Under the pieces are notes generated by a model that worked only from the letters and a program-made list of their open reading frames with translations, made no database searches and was not told the DNA's origin. The position numbers and the translations under genes were made by a program. Positions 42,656 through 50,041 of a stretch of DNA of 50,041 nucleotides are shown here, piece by piece. The DNA is from Paenibacillus silvae (GTDB lineage Bacteria; Bacillota; Bacilli; Paenibacillales; Paenibacillaceae). The stretch spans positions 1-50,041 of the forward strand of contig NZ_BMFU01000022.1 of assembly GCF_014639235.1 (NCBI RefSeq). The letters are read 5' to 3'. The stretch's first letter is position 1, and every line of letters starts with the position of its first letter.

Positions 42656-43981
42656 ATGGATCTACAAATTTCCGATTTGGAAGAAATGAAACTAACGGAC
42701 CTCTATAAGCTGGCGAAAAAATACCAGATTCCTTATTACGGTACCCTCAAAAAGAAAGAATTAATCTTTGCCATTCTCCGTGCACAAGCGGAACAAAGCG
42801 GTTTGATGTTTATGCAAGGCGTACTTGAGATTTTACCTGAAGGGTATGGTTTCCTAAGGCCAATCAATTACCTGCCAAGTACAGAAGACATCTATATCTC
42901 GGCTTCACAGATTCGCAAGTTCGATCTTAGAACGGGTGACCTGGTGTCAGGCAAATGCAGAACGCCTAAAGAAAATGAAAGATATTTCGGTTTATTGCAA
43001 GTCAATGCTGTGAATGGTGAGAATCCATCAGCAGCTGCGGAGAGACTTCACTTCCCGGCATTAACCCCACTGTATCCGCAGAAGAAACTGGTTCTTGAAA
43101 CATCCCCGAGCCACTTGTCCACACGTATTATGGATGTGCTTGCCCCGGTAGGGCTGGGACAGCGTGGATTGATCGTAGCACCTCCCAAAGCGGGTAAAAC
43201 GCTTCTCCTCAAAGAAATTGCCAATAGCATCTCAACTAACAATCCAGAAATTGAACTATTTGTCCTGTTGATTGATGAACGCCCCGAGGAAGTAACGGAT
43301 ATGTCTCGTTCGGTAAAAGGGGAAGTTGTGGCTTCTACATTCGATGAGCTGCCTGAGAATCATATCAAGGTCGCGGAACTGGTATTGGAACGTGCACTGC
43401 GTTTGGTTGAGGCAAAGAAGGATGTTGTTATTCTGCTTGATAGCATTACGCGTTTGGCCCGTGCGTATAACCTGGTTATTCCGCCATCCGGACGTACACT
43501 GAGTGGTGGTATTGATCCAGCGGCATTCCACCGTCCGAAGCGCTTCTTCGGCTCCGCCCGTAATGTGGAGGAAGGCGGCAGCCTGACTATTTTGGCTACA
43601 GCGCTGATCGATACAGGCTCACGTATGGATGACATTATTTATGAAGAATTTAAAGGTACGGGAAATATGGAGCTTCATCTCGATCGTAAGCTGGCTGAAC
43701 GTCGTATTTTCCCTGCGATAGATATTCGCCGTTCCGGCACACGTCGTGAAGAGGTGCTGTTGAGTAAGGAAGAGCTGGATACCATCTGGGCGATTCGAAA
43801 AAATATGAATGATTCCCATGACTTCGTTGAAGGATTCCTCAAAAAGCTGCGCAATAGCAAGACAAATGCGGAGTTCCTTGCAGCTTTTGATGCGGCTGGC
43901 AACAGTCCTTCCAGCAACTCGGGAACAACAACAACTCGCCGCTCCCCAAGACAAACAGCGACGTCAGGAACATCGAATTAA
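42656..43981 (+). CDS. rho: Transcription termination factor Rho
   Basis: Hexameric RNA-dependent ATPase that ends untranslated and antisense transcripts. The 441-residue protein has the N-terminal Rho-N/CSD RNA-binding region (about 1-130, with EGYGFLRP), the Walker A loop APPKAGKTLLLK (near 176-187), Walker B VVILLDSITRLARAY, and the Q- and R-loops. The C-terminal 20 residues are a Ser/Thr/Asn-rich tail. ATG 42656 follows AGGTGG. The radical SAM gene starts 55 bp after it with no terminator between, so the two may be co-transcribed. Confidence 0.97.
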   Translation: MDLQISDLEEMKLTDLYKLAKKYQIPYYGTLKKKELIFAILRAQAEQSGLMFMQGVLEILPEGYGFLRPINYLPSTEDIYISASQIRKFDLRTGDLVSGKCRTPKENERYFGLLQVNAVNGENPSAAAERLHFPALTPLYPQKKLVLETSPSHLSTRIMDVLAPVGLGQRGLIVAPPKAGKTLLLKEIANSISTNNPEIELFVLLIDERPEEVTDMSRSVKGEVVASTFDELPENHIKVAELVLERALRLVEAKKDVVILLDSITRLARAYNLVIPPSGRTLSGGIDPAAFHRPKRFFGSARNVEEGGSLTILATALIDTGSRMDDIIYEEFKGTGNMELHLDRKLAERRIFPAIDIRRSGTRREEVLLSKEELDTIWAIRKNMNDSHDFVEGFLKKLRNSKTNAEFLAAFDAAGNSPSSNSGTTTTRRSPRQTATSGTSN

Positions 43982-44036
43982 CGTTGAATAGAACACTTGT
44001 CGTCAGATTTAACCTAATAGATGTGAGGAGAACATC

Positions 44037-45311
44037 ATGTATTTAGTATACGCAGATGAAAAAGGTAATGTATTTGATCATCCTTCCCTGTACGGGCTCG
44101 CTCGTAGTGGAGATATGATTGTCGAGATTATGGAGGATGAGTTGATTCCTCTGCCGGATGGTGCAACGTTGGTGGGTCTTCCGAGTACCCGTCCCATTGG
44201 TATGGACCCCGACACGGGTGAGATGATGCCGATGCCGAGTGGTACACAGGCGGTTGGGGCTTTGCTTCCGCAAGGCTTTACCCGTTTATGTCTGCCTGGT
44301 TATGTCAAGACGGATAAAGAGTACAAGCTGCCGCTGTTTGGATATTCAGCTGTAGTATGGAAAGATGGAGGCTTTTACGTTACAGCTTCACAATCCGATA
44401 CTCCGGACAAATGGAATCCGATGAACTGTGATCGTGACGATGTGCGTTCTGGCGTGAAACGTTTAACCGAACAATACCCGGAGAATCGTCTGTATACCCA
44501 CTTGTCGAACTGTGCGCTTGGTTACGAATGTCTGACCTCTTCCAATACGTTCCTTAATCGCTGGGAAGGTGGCGTGCCGGTATCTTACTCTTGTAACGCC
44601 GGCTGCTTCGGCTGTATTTCAGAGCAACCGGATGACAGTGGCTTTGTATCCCCGCAGACACGTATGAACTTCCGCCCGCGTGTAGATGAGATTGTAGAGG
44701 TTATGCTGGAGCATCTGAAAACTCCTGAGTCGATTATCAGCTTTGGCCAGGGATGTGAAGGAGAACCTTCCACGCAGGCCAAGCTCATTATTGAGGCAAT
44801 TCGGGAAGTACGCTCGATTACCGATATGGGGTATATCAACATTAATACTAATGCCGGCCTGAACGATCATATCCGTGGCATTGTAGATGCAGGCCTTGAT
44901 CTGATGCGTGTAAGTACAATCAGTGCGCTGGATGATCATTATAATGCATACTACAAACCTCGTGGTTACACGCTCGCTAATGTAGAGAAGTCCATGAAAT
45001 ATGCAGCGGAGCAGGGGGTGTATACATCCATCAACTATCTGATCTTCCCGGGTGTAACGGACCGTGAGGAAGAGATTGAAGCGATGATTGAATTTGCGCG
45101 CCGCACCAACCTGCGTCTGATTCAGATGCGTAATCTGAATATTGACCCGGAGAGTTATCTGGAGTTGATTCCACCGGCACAGGGTGACATTCTGGGGATG
45201 AAGCAGATGCTGGAGATCTTTGCAGAAGAACTGCCAGATGTCGTTATTGGCTCGTACACTCATGTTCCGCCAGTAGGTATGGCTCGTCCCAAAAAGCTGA
45301 TCACCTCTTGA
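44037..45311 (+). CDS. Radical SAM protein of unknown substrate
   Basis: A 424-residue radical S-adenosylmethionine enzyme. The [4Fe-4S]-binding CxxxCxxC motif is C186-N-A-G-C190-F-G-C193 in VSYSCNAGCFGC, placed unusually far from the N-terminus. Additional cysteines C131, C159 and C165 precede it and could bind another cluster. SFGQGCEGEPS carries the GGE-like SAM segment and ININTNAGL, RVSTISAL the following barrel strands. The first 130 residues are a separate region (GLARSGDMIVEIMEDELIPL...) of unknown fold. ATG 44037 has GTGAGGAG upstream. It is read with rho and precedes rpmE, an arrangement absent from B. subtilis. I cannot assign a substrate. Confidence 0.85.
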   Translation: MYLVYADEKGNVFDHPSLYGLARSGDMIVEIMEDELIPLPDGATLVGLPSTRPIGMDPDTGEMMPMPSGTQAVGALLPQGFTRLCLPGYVKTDKEYKLPLFGYSAVVWKDGGFYVTASQSDTPDKWNPMNCDRDDVRSGVKRLTEQYPENRLYTHLSNCALGYECLTSSNTFLNRWEGGVPVSYSCNAGCFGCISEQPDDSGFVSPQTRMNFRPRVDEIVEVMLEHLKTPESIISFGQGCEGEPSTQAKLIIEAIREVRSITDMGYININTNAGLNDHIRGIVDAGLDLMRVSTISALDDHYNAYYKPRGYTLANVEKSMKYAAEQGVYTSINYLIFPGVTDREEEIEAMIEFARRTNLRLIQMRNLNIDPESYLELIPPAQGDILGMKQMLEIFAEELPDVVIGSYTHVPPVGMARPKKLITS

Positions 45312-45321
45312 ATGAATTAGA

Positions 45322-45350
45322 TTGCAACCAGCTTTATGCCGTGTTATAAT
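45322..45350 (+). promoter_or_regulatory. rpmE promoter
   Basis: TTGCAA at 45322-45327, 17 bp, and a perfect TATAAT at 45345-45350. It gives a leader of about 55 nt. No Zur box was recognised. Confidence 0.75.
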
Positions 45351-45414
45351 CTGCTGTGTTGTGCCATTTACTCTGGGTCCGCTTGAGGCTCAGGGCGGAA
45401 AGAGGTGAAAGGTA

Positions 45415-45612
45415 ATGAAAGAAGCAATTCATCCTAAATTCACGATTGGTCAAGTATCCTGCGCATGCGGTAATACGTTTGAGACTGGTTCCGTTAAAGA
45501 CGGACTTCGTGTAGAGATTTGCTCCGCGTGCCACCCGTTCTTCACAGGTAAACAGAAGTTTATCGATGCTGGCGGCCGTGTAGATCGTTTCAAAAAGAAA
45601 TACGGCATCTAA
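45415..45612 (+). CDS. rpmE: Ribosomal protein L31, zinc-containing type
   Basis: A 65-residue large-subunit ribosomal protein. It has the four-cysteine pattern of the zinc-binding form, C16-x-C18 and C36-x-x-C39, so it is RpmE rather than the zinc-free paralogue YtiA. ATG 45415 follows GAGGTGAAAGG. It has its own promoter and a terminator after it. In B. subtilis it also follows rho. Confidence 0.97.
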   Translation: MKEAIHPKFTIGQVSCACGNTFETGSVKDGLRVEICSACHPFFTGKQKFIDAGGRVDRFKKKYGI

Positions 45613-45654
45613 TAGAATCAGTCCTAACGGATTGTCTAATTATTGCATCCAACG

Positions 45655-45686
45655 ACCTCTGCCTTACGGCGGGGGTTTTTATTTTG
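45655..45686 (+). terminator. rpmE terminator
   Basis: ACCTCTGCC pairs with GGCGGGGGT (two G-U pairs) around TTAC and is followed by five T. Confidence 0.75.
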
Positions 45687-45725
45687 TATATGTTTTGGAG
45701 TCAAACAGCTTCCATTGGCTGCCGG

Positions 45726-45754
45726 TTGCAATTATGACAAGCTTACGTTATACT
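45726..45754 (+). promoter_or_regulatory. SRP RNA promoter
   Basis: TTGCAA at 45726-45731, 17 bp, TATACT at 45749-45754, so transcription begins about 45761, exactly at the predicted RNA 5' end. Confidence 0.8.
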
Positions 45755-45760
45755 ATTTCT

Positions 45761-46034
45761 TACCGTGCTAGATGGGGAGGTAGCGGTGCCCTGTAACTCG
45801 CAATCCGCTATAGCGAGGTTGAATTCCTGTTAGAGGTTTTGTCGATGTGAGGTTTGGTCCCTGAACGCGGTGTTGACGGTTGGGTCCTCCGCAATGAGTA
45901 CTCATGAACCTGGTCAGGTCCGGAAGGAAGCAGCCATAAGTGAGACCACTCTTGTGCCGGAGGGTTGCCTAGCCCGAGCTGTTGTTCAGGGGTGCCGCTT
46001 GGATCGCAATTATCGATAGCAGGTGCACGGCTTA
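45761..46034 (+). ncRNA. ffs: Signal recognition particle RNA (large, Alu-containing)
   Basis: The conserved SRP helix-8 core is seen in GGTCAGGTCCGGAAGGAAGCAGCC (about 45912-45935). CCGTGC at the 5' end pairs with GCACGG at the 3' end, closing an RNA of about 270 nt. The 5' third (GGGGAGGTAGCGGTGCCCTGTAACTCGCAATCCGCTATAGC) is the Alu-type domain found in Bacillales scRNA but not in small E. coli 4.5S RNA. It lies before dnaX as in B. subtilis. End points are accurate to a few nucleotides. Confidence 0.94.
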
Positions 46035-46046
46035 ATCTTTTAAATG

Positions 46047-46087
46047 TAGAGACCTTTGCAGCGTATGAATGCAGAGGTCTTTTTTGA
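46047..46087 (+). terminator. SRP RNA terminator
   Basis: AGAGACCTTTGCA pairs with TGCAGAGGTCT (one G-U) and is followed by six T. Confidence 0.92.
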
Positions 46088-46129
46088 TATGTTAATGTTA
46101 AAGTGCGTATGAAATCAGTCAGATAGAGT

Positions 46130-46157
46130 TTGGAATCACTCTGGAATATAGTATAAT
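46130..46157 (+). promoter_or_regulatory. dnaX promoter
   Basis: TTGGAA at 46130-46135, 16 bp, perfect TATAAT at 46152-46157, about 50 bp before dnaX. Confidence 0.7.
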
Positions 46158-46207
46158 GGGGTGACGACAACGGACTCGAATGCGAAGTGGAAGGAAGGTA
46201 ACGCATC

Positions 46208-47953
46208 ATGGAGCATATCGCGTTATACCGGGCGTGGCGTCCTCAGTCGTTCCAGGATATGGTGGGACAACAGCACATTATTCAGACTTTGCAGAATGCG
46301 ATTCGTGAACAGCGAACTTCCCATGCCTATTTGTTTAGCGGGCCCAGAGGAACGGGCAAAACAAGTGCGGCCAAAATATTGGCCAAAGCTGTAAACTGTG
46401 AGCGTGGACCTGCAACGGAGCCTTGTAACGAATGTGAGGCTTGCCGCCGAATTACGAGCGGCGCTGTGATGGATGTGCAGGAGATTGACGCTGCATCCAA
46501 TCGGGGTGTTGAGGAAATCCGTGATCTTCGGGAAAAGGTGAAATATGCGCCGACCGAAGTCCGGCAGAAGGTTTATATTATTGACGAAGTGCATATGTTG
46601 ACGACAGAGGCGTTTAATGCTTTGCTCAAAACATTAGAAGAGCCTCCCCCGCATGTGATGTTTATTTTGGCAACCACTGAACCGCATCGCCTGCCAGCGA
46701 CCATTATATCACGGTGTCAGCGATTTGATTTTCGCCGTGTATCTCTGGAGGAGCAGACAGCCAGATTGGCTTTGATCTGTGAACAGGAAGGCATGGAAGC
46801 GGATCATGATGCGCTGCAGTACATTGCTCGGTTATCGGATGGGGGGATGAGGGACGCGCTAAGCGTGCTTGATCAAATCTCTTCATTTACTGATGGACGA
46901 GTGACATATCAGCAGGTTATGGATATGACCGGTGGCATAGCTTCGGAGCAATTCGCCAAGCTGGCGGCTTCCTTGCTTAAAGGGGATGTCGGCCATATCC
47001 TGCAGATGATCGAAGGCTTTATGCACGAAGGTAAAAGTGCAGACAAATGTATGGAGAACCTGCTGTATTATTTCCGGGATTTGCTGATGATCAAGATGGT
47101 TCCGGATGCGGACAAGCTCACGGATCGGGTATTGAATCCTGAATCATTTCGAGATATGGCGGAATCTTTCACAAAGGAACAGCTGTTCCAGATGATTGAT
47201 ACGCTGAATCGGTATCAAAGCGAGATGAAATATGCAGTTCAGCCGCAGACATTATTTGAGGTCGCGCTGCTTAAACTGTGTAGTATCCCGGCTTCGGGCG
47301 GGGCGGCTGCAGCGGCAGGAGCATCCTCTCCATCGACATCGGTGGATGGCGGAGAGATTAACCGACTCAAGCAGCAGTTGGCCGAGCTTGAGAAAAAGCT
47401 GGATCGGGCACTCAAAAGCGGTCTGTCTGGTGGGGAGGCTGCTTCAAGCGCTCCCGCCAGACCGGCGTCGCGTGCGCCAATGTCCAGATCTAATGCTCCG
47501 GCGAAGCTGCCGGCACATCTGGATCAATATGTTGCGCGCAAGGGGTCTCCCGAGTTCGCGGAGATCAGCAAAAAGTGGAGTCAAATTCTGCAGCGTGTCA
47601 AAGAGGAAAAGGTAACGGTGCATGCCTGGTTTATGGATGGAGAGCCGGTATCACTGCTTGAAGACAATGTGCTGGTTGCTTTTAAAAACAACATCCACCG
47701 TGAAACAACGGAGAAGCAGGCCAATCGTGATGTTATTGAGCGTGTGCTTTCTGAGCAACTTGGGCGTCCGGCACGACTTGTGACGATGATGCTCAGGGAT
47801 TGGACGGGAGCGATGGAAGGAGCTACTGATGCGCCAAAGGAGGACTTTAAGCTTGAACCTGAGCATGAAGATGGGGGTTCAGGCGATAAGCAACCTTGGA
47901 TTGATGAAGCGATCCAGCTATTTGGTGAGGATCTTGTAGTTATTAAAGAGTAG
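46208..47953 (+). CDS. dnaX: DNA polymerase III subunits gamma/tau
   Basis: Clamp-loader ATPase of the replicative polymerase. The 581-residue protein has Walker A SGPRGTGKTSAAK (44-56), the zinc cysteines C64, C73, C76, C79, Walker B YIIDEVHML and the SRC motif. The clamp-loader domain III follows, then an Ala/Ser/Pro-rich linker (about 360-435) and a tau-like C-terminal domain. ATG 46208 has GGAAGGTAA upstream. The tail should contact the polymerase and helicase. ebfC and recR follow closely, the conserved dnaX-ebfC-recR cluster. Confidence 0.97.
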   Translation: MEHIALYRAWRPQSFQDMVGQQHIIQTLQNAIREQRTSHAYLFSGPRGTGKTSAAKILAKAVNCERGPATEPCNECEACRRITSGAVMDVQEIDAASNRGVEEIRDLREKVKYAPTEVRQKVYIIDEVHMLTTEAFNALLKTLEEPPPHVMFILATTEPHRLPATIISRCQRFDFRRVSLEEQTARLALICEQEGMEADHDALQYIARLSDGGMRDALSVLDQISSFTDGRVTYQQVMDMTGGIASEQFAKLAASLLKGDVGHILQMIEGFMHEGKSADKCMENLLYYFRDLLMIKMVPDADKLTDRVLNPESFRDMAESFTKEQLFQMIDTLNRYQSEMKYAVQPQTLFEVALLKLCSIPASGGAAAAAGASSPSTSVDGGEINRLKQQLAELEKKLDRALKSGLSGGEAASSAPARPASRAPMSRSNAPAKLPAHLDQYVARKGSPEFAEISKKWSQILQRVKEEKVTVHAWFMDGEPVSLLEDNVLVAFKNNIHRETTEKQANRDVIERVLSEQLGRPARLVTMMLRDWTGAMEGATDAPKEDFKLEPEHEDGGSGDKQPWIDEAIQLFGEDLVVIKE

Positions 47954-48010
47954 TACGTCTGAATGCAGTGTATATAATTTGAGATAACTATATTAAAGGA
48001 GATGACGGAT

Positions 48011-48322
48011 ATGAATAACATGAACCAAATGATGAAGCAAGTAAAGAAAATGCAGGAGCAAATGCTGAAGGCTCAAGAGGAACTCGCCGACAAAACAGTT
48101 CAAGGAACTTCTGGTGGCGGTGTGGTAACAGCTGAAGTGAATGGCCATAAAAAATTGCTTTCTATTACAATCAAGCCGGAAGCTGTTGATCCGGATGATG
48201 TTGAAATGCTTCAAGACCTTGTCATGACTGCGGTGAATGATGCTTTGACAAAGGCTGATGAAATTGCAAATCAGGATATGGGTAAATTCACAGGCGGCAT
48301 GAAAATTCCGGGACTGTTTTAA
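48011..48322 (+). CDS. ebfC: YbaB/EbfC nucleoid-associated protein
   Basis: A 103-residue dimeric DNA-binding protein of the YbaB/EbfC family; its function at the dnaX-recR locus is not settled. The N-terminal Met/Gln/Lys coiled coil (NQMMKQVKKMQEQMLKAQEE) and the core VTAEVNGHKKLLSITIKPE are typical. ATG 48011 is chosen, 9 nt after AAAGGAG; ATG 48002 would abut that site directly. Confidence 0.95.
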   Translation: MNNMNQMMKQVKKMQEQMLKAQEELADKTVQGTSGGGVVTAEVNGHKKLLSITIKPEAVDPDDVEMLQDLVMTAVNDALTKADEIANQDMGKFTGGMKIPGLF

Positions 48323-48357
48323 TTTGAACTGATCCTGTCCAAAGGAGACACAACCGA

Positions 48358-48957
48358 TTGCACTATCCTGAACCGATAGCCAAGCTGATTGATGCCTTTA
48401 CCCGTCTGCCGGGTGTAGGGCCGAAGACAGCAGCGCGTTTAGCTTTTCATGTGCTTAACATGAAGGAAGATGACGTTATTGATTTTGCCAAGGCACTCGT
48501 CAGTGTGAAGCGTAATCTTCATTACTGCTCTGTGTGCTGTAATATTACGGATACAGACCCTTGCCGGATCTGTCAGGATAAGTCGAGAGATGTATCGGTA
48601 ATCTGTGTAGTTCAAGACTCGAAGGATCTGGTGGCTATGGAGCGCACCAAGGAATTCGATGGGTATTATCACGTGCTGCAGGGCGCAATCTCTCCGATGG
48701 AGGGGATTGGCCCGGATGATATACGTTTGAAAGAGCTGTTAACCCGATTGAGTGATGAGCGTGTCAAAGAGTTGATTTTGGCAACCAATCCGAATATTGA
48801 GGGTGAAGCAACGGCGATGTACATTTCCCGCCTGGTGCGTCCGTTTGAAATCAGTGTAACCCGTATTGCCCATGGACTGCCTGTGGGCGGAGATCTGGAG
48901 TATGCGGATGAGGTTACACTCTCGAAGGCGTTGGAAGGTCGCAGGGAAATGCGCTGA
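48358..48957 (+). CDS. recR: Recombination mediator protein RecR
   Basis: RecR works with RecO and RecF to load RecA onto gapped DNA. The 199-residue protein shows the helix-hairpin-helix LPGVGPKTAARLAF (residues 18-31), the zinc finger C58-x-x-C61...C70-x-x-C73 region (CSVCCNITDTDPCRIC) and the Toprim domain (ICVVQDSKDLVAME...). TTG 48358 follows AAAGGAG by 10 nt. Translated just after ebfC. Confidence 0.97.
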   Translation: MHYPEPIAKLIDAFTRLPGVGPKTAARLAFHVLNMKEDDVIDFAKALVSVKRNLHYCSVCCNITDTDPCRICQDKSRDVSVICVVQDSKDLVAMERTKEFDGYYHVLQGAISPMEGIGPDDIRLKELLTRLSDERVKELILATNPNIEGEATAMYISRLVRPFEISVTRIAHGLPVGGDLEYADEVTLSKALEGRREMR

Positions 48958-49029
48958 TGTTCATTACGTGATTTCAGTATAAATGAGAGAACTTCGTATT
49001 ATTTTTTAAAGAAAGCATAGTATCATCTT

Positions 49030-49062
49030 CAAGAGAGGGCCAGGAGCTCTCTCTTTTTTTGT
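49030..49062 (+). terminator. Terminator of the dnaX-ebfC-recR operon
   Basis: AGAGAG and CTCTCT around a GGCCAGGAG-type loop, then seven T. Confidence 0.85.
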
Positions 49063-49152
49063 TATTAATTCGGACGTCCAAGTTCTAAGTTTGTCCCTCC
49101 CTTGATATGTATGAAAGTGTGCTATATGGATGATATGAGGGAGGGAACGCTG

Positions 49153-49434
49153 GTGCTAATATGGCAAAAAGTATGGAGACTAGGGGAAAGAGGGAAGAGG
49201 GAGAGCCGACAGCTTGAGGAGGAACAATCTCAAGTATATGCGGATGTGGAGAAGGCAAGACAGGAGTGGGAGCGGGCGATGAAACAGTTCGAATATGCTC
49301 TCGGGAAAGATGAGATTGATTATGCAATTTATGTACTTGAGGCGGCAGAACGAAAGTACCAGATTCATTTGAAGCAGGCGAAACGATTGAGTGGAGTGCA
49401 GGAGGATGTCATCGAACGGAAAGTCAGCATGTGA
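49153..49434 (+). CDS. yaaL: YaaL family (DUF2508) small protein
   Basis: A 93-residue, mostly helical, charged protein at the place of B. subtilis yaaL (between recR and bofA). The DUF2508 family has unknown function. Residues 20-85 are rich in Glu, Lys, Arg, Gln and form long helices (VYADVEKARQEWERAMKQFE). GTG 49153 is chosen: GAGGGAGGGA lies 6-7 nt upstream, while the open frame reaches back to 49102 without a site. Confidence 0.85.
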   Translation: MLIWQKVWRLGERGKRESRQLEEEQSQVYADVEKARQEWERAMKQFEYALGKDEIDYAIYVLEAAERKYQIHLKQAKRLSGVQEDVIERKVSM

Positions 49435-49479
49435 CACTGTGCAGTTGGGAGCAGACGATTATATCTGGAGGTGGGTTTT

Positions 49480-49749
49480 ATGAAGACTGTAATTCTCGGG
49501 AGTGTACTAGTTGCCTCTCTGTTGGCGCTTGTTGTTATCTTATTCAGGAAGAGGTTGGGCTTATCGGTTTTTACGTCAATTGGAATTCATCTAGTGATGG
49601 CTGCTGCGGGCATATATGTTGTGAATTATTCAGGATGGATAACGGGGATGTATATACCTTTAAACCCTGCAACGATAGGTACCGTTACGGTTTTGGGTTT
49701 GCCTGGTGTAGGGCTTTTATTAGGATTAAAAATTTCTTTGTTTGCATAG
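49480..49749 (+). CDS. bofA: Pro-sigma-K processing inhibitor BofA
   Basis: BofA holds the membrane protease SpoIVFB inactive in the mother cell until the forespore signals, delaying sigma-K activation. The 89-residue protein has two hydrophobic segments (about residues 2-20 and 35-52) and the family C-terminal block IPLNPATIGTVTVLGLPGV. ATG 49480 has GGAGGTGGG at 49467-49475. It ends the recR-yaaL-bofA series just before an rRNA operon, as in B. subtilis. Confidence 0.94.
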   Translation: MKTVILGSVLVASLLALVVILFRKRLGLSVFTSIGIHLVMAAAGIYVVNYSGWITGMYIPLNPATIGTVTVLGLPGVGLLLGLKISLFA

Positions 49750-49869
49750 TTGACTATTAGGGAAATTATATGGTACATTATATCTCGTTGCTTTGCTTGA
49801 TTGGCTTCAGGCTTCAACTGAAATGAATGAAGTTCAATCAGAACTTCAAAAAATAATTTCAAAAAAAGC

Positions 49870-49899
49870 TTGACCAAAACGAACGAAGTATGATATATT
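49870..49899 (+). promoter_or_regulatory. rRNA operon promoter
   Basis: TTGACC at 49870-49875, 18 bp, TATATT at 49894-49899 with TGA before it. A long A-tract (about 49856-49867) lies just upstream, as an UP element would. Confidence 0.75.
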
Positions 49900-50041
49900 A
49901 TAAAAGTCGCCGCTGAGACAAGATGGTGACGAAAAACGAAGTTTGATCTTTGAAAACTGAACAACGAGTGAGTACTGATCTTGCTTGCAAGATCAACAAT
50001 GAGATTTATAATCTCGTCAGATTCAAAATGAGCTTATCGCT
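49900..50041 (+). other. Leader of the next rRNA operon
   Basis: The leader carries GATCTTTGAAAACTGAAC, the sequence that commonly precedes Firmicutes 16S rRNA and acts in antitermination and processing. Two hairpins follow: GATCTTGC-TT-GCAAGATC (about 49978-49995) and GAGATTTATAATCTC. The 16S gene itself starts beyond the window. Confidence 0.75.

Noticed and set aside
47380..47400. Programmed frameshift site in dnaX (GAGAAAAAGC)
   Set aside because: The heptamer GAAAAAG is not the E. coli AAAAAAG, and no supporting stem was found; B. subtilis dnaX has no such frameshift.
1..50041. CRISPR array or prophage
   Set aside because: No regular direct repeats with spacers, integrase or structural phage genes were seen.

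Overview
The window looks like a Paenibacillus (or close Paenibacillaceae) chromosome segment close to the replication origin. The evidence is gene content and order shared with Bacillus subtilis near oriC, endospore genes (a Spo0F-type regulator, a sporulation-type sensor kinase, BofA, an SspP-type small spore protein), a large Alu-containing SRP RNA, Gram-positive ribosome binding sites with frequent GTG/TTG starts, and medium GC. The species cannot be named from sequence alone. The segment opens with the 3' end of a 5S rRNA gene and closes with the promoter and leader of another rRNA operon, so it is the complete interval between two co-oriented rrn operons.

Layout. 0.5-7.3 kb: guaB, dacA, pdxS-pdxT, serS and tRNA-Ser(UGA), in the B. 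subtilis order, with an unexplained structured element between pdxT and serS. 7.4-10.8 kb: small proteins including an SspP-like spore protein, a lipoprotein, then a GNAT acetyltransferase and tadA on the minus strand. 10.8-17 kb: a DnaA-box-like cluster, a membrane PAS histidine kinase, an RluF-type pseudouridine synthase, motA-motB (minus), a small unknown protein and a pterin carbinolamine dehydratase. 17-25 kb, mostly minus: cytochrome c550, another GNAT, an NlpC/P60 hydrolase behind a cyclic-di-AMP riboswitch, a membrane protein, an M1 peptidase, ywhD (plus) and a class A penicillin-binding protein. 25-27 kb: speE-speB.

27.1-30.1 kb is an accessory or decay island: a short coding scrap, a broken transposase, an intact AT-rich gene with a BtrH/C39-like look, and a decayed beta-propeller gene. 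30.1-36 kb: a catabolite-controlled GH51 arabinofuranosidase, a Cys-rich small protein, ywiB-argS, a 230-bp block of stacked hairpins and a subtilisin-like protease without a signal peptide. 36.3-45.6 kb: rpoE, pyrG, spo0F, fbaA, murA, rho, a radical SAM protein, rpmE. 45.7-49.8 kb: SRP RNA, dnaX, ebfC, recR, yaaL, bofA.

In B. subtilis the first and last blocks (guaB...tadA and scr-dnaX...bofA) are adjacent on the right arm, while speEB/ywhD/pbpG, ywiB-argS and rpoE...rpmE lie on the left arm. Here the left-arm set sits inside the right-arm set, with the housekeeping genes still transcribed with the rRNA. Several genes meet in common processes: peptidoglycan (murA, dacA, the class A PBP, the NlpC hydrolase under c-di-AMP), sporulation signalling (kinase, Spo0F, BofA), replication and repair (dnaX, recR, the DnaA-box cluster) and translation (serS, argS, tRNA-Ser, tadA, rpmE, SRP RNA).
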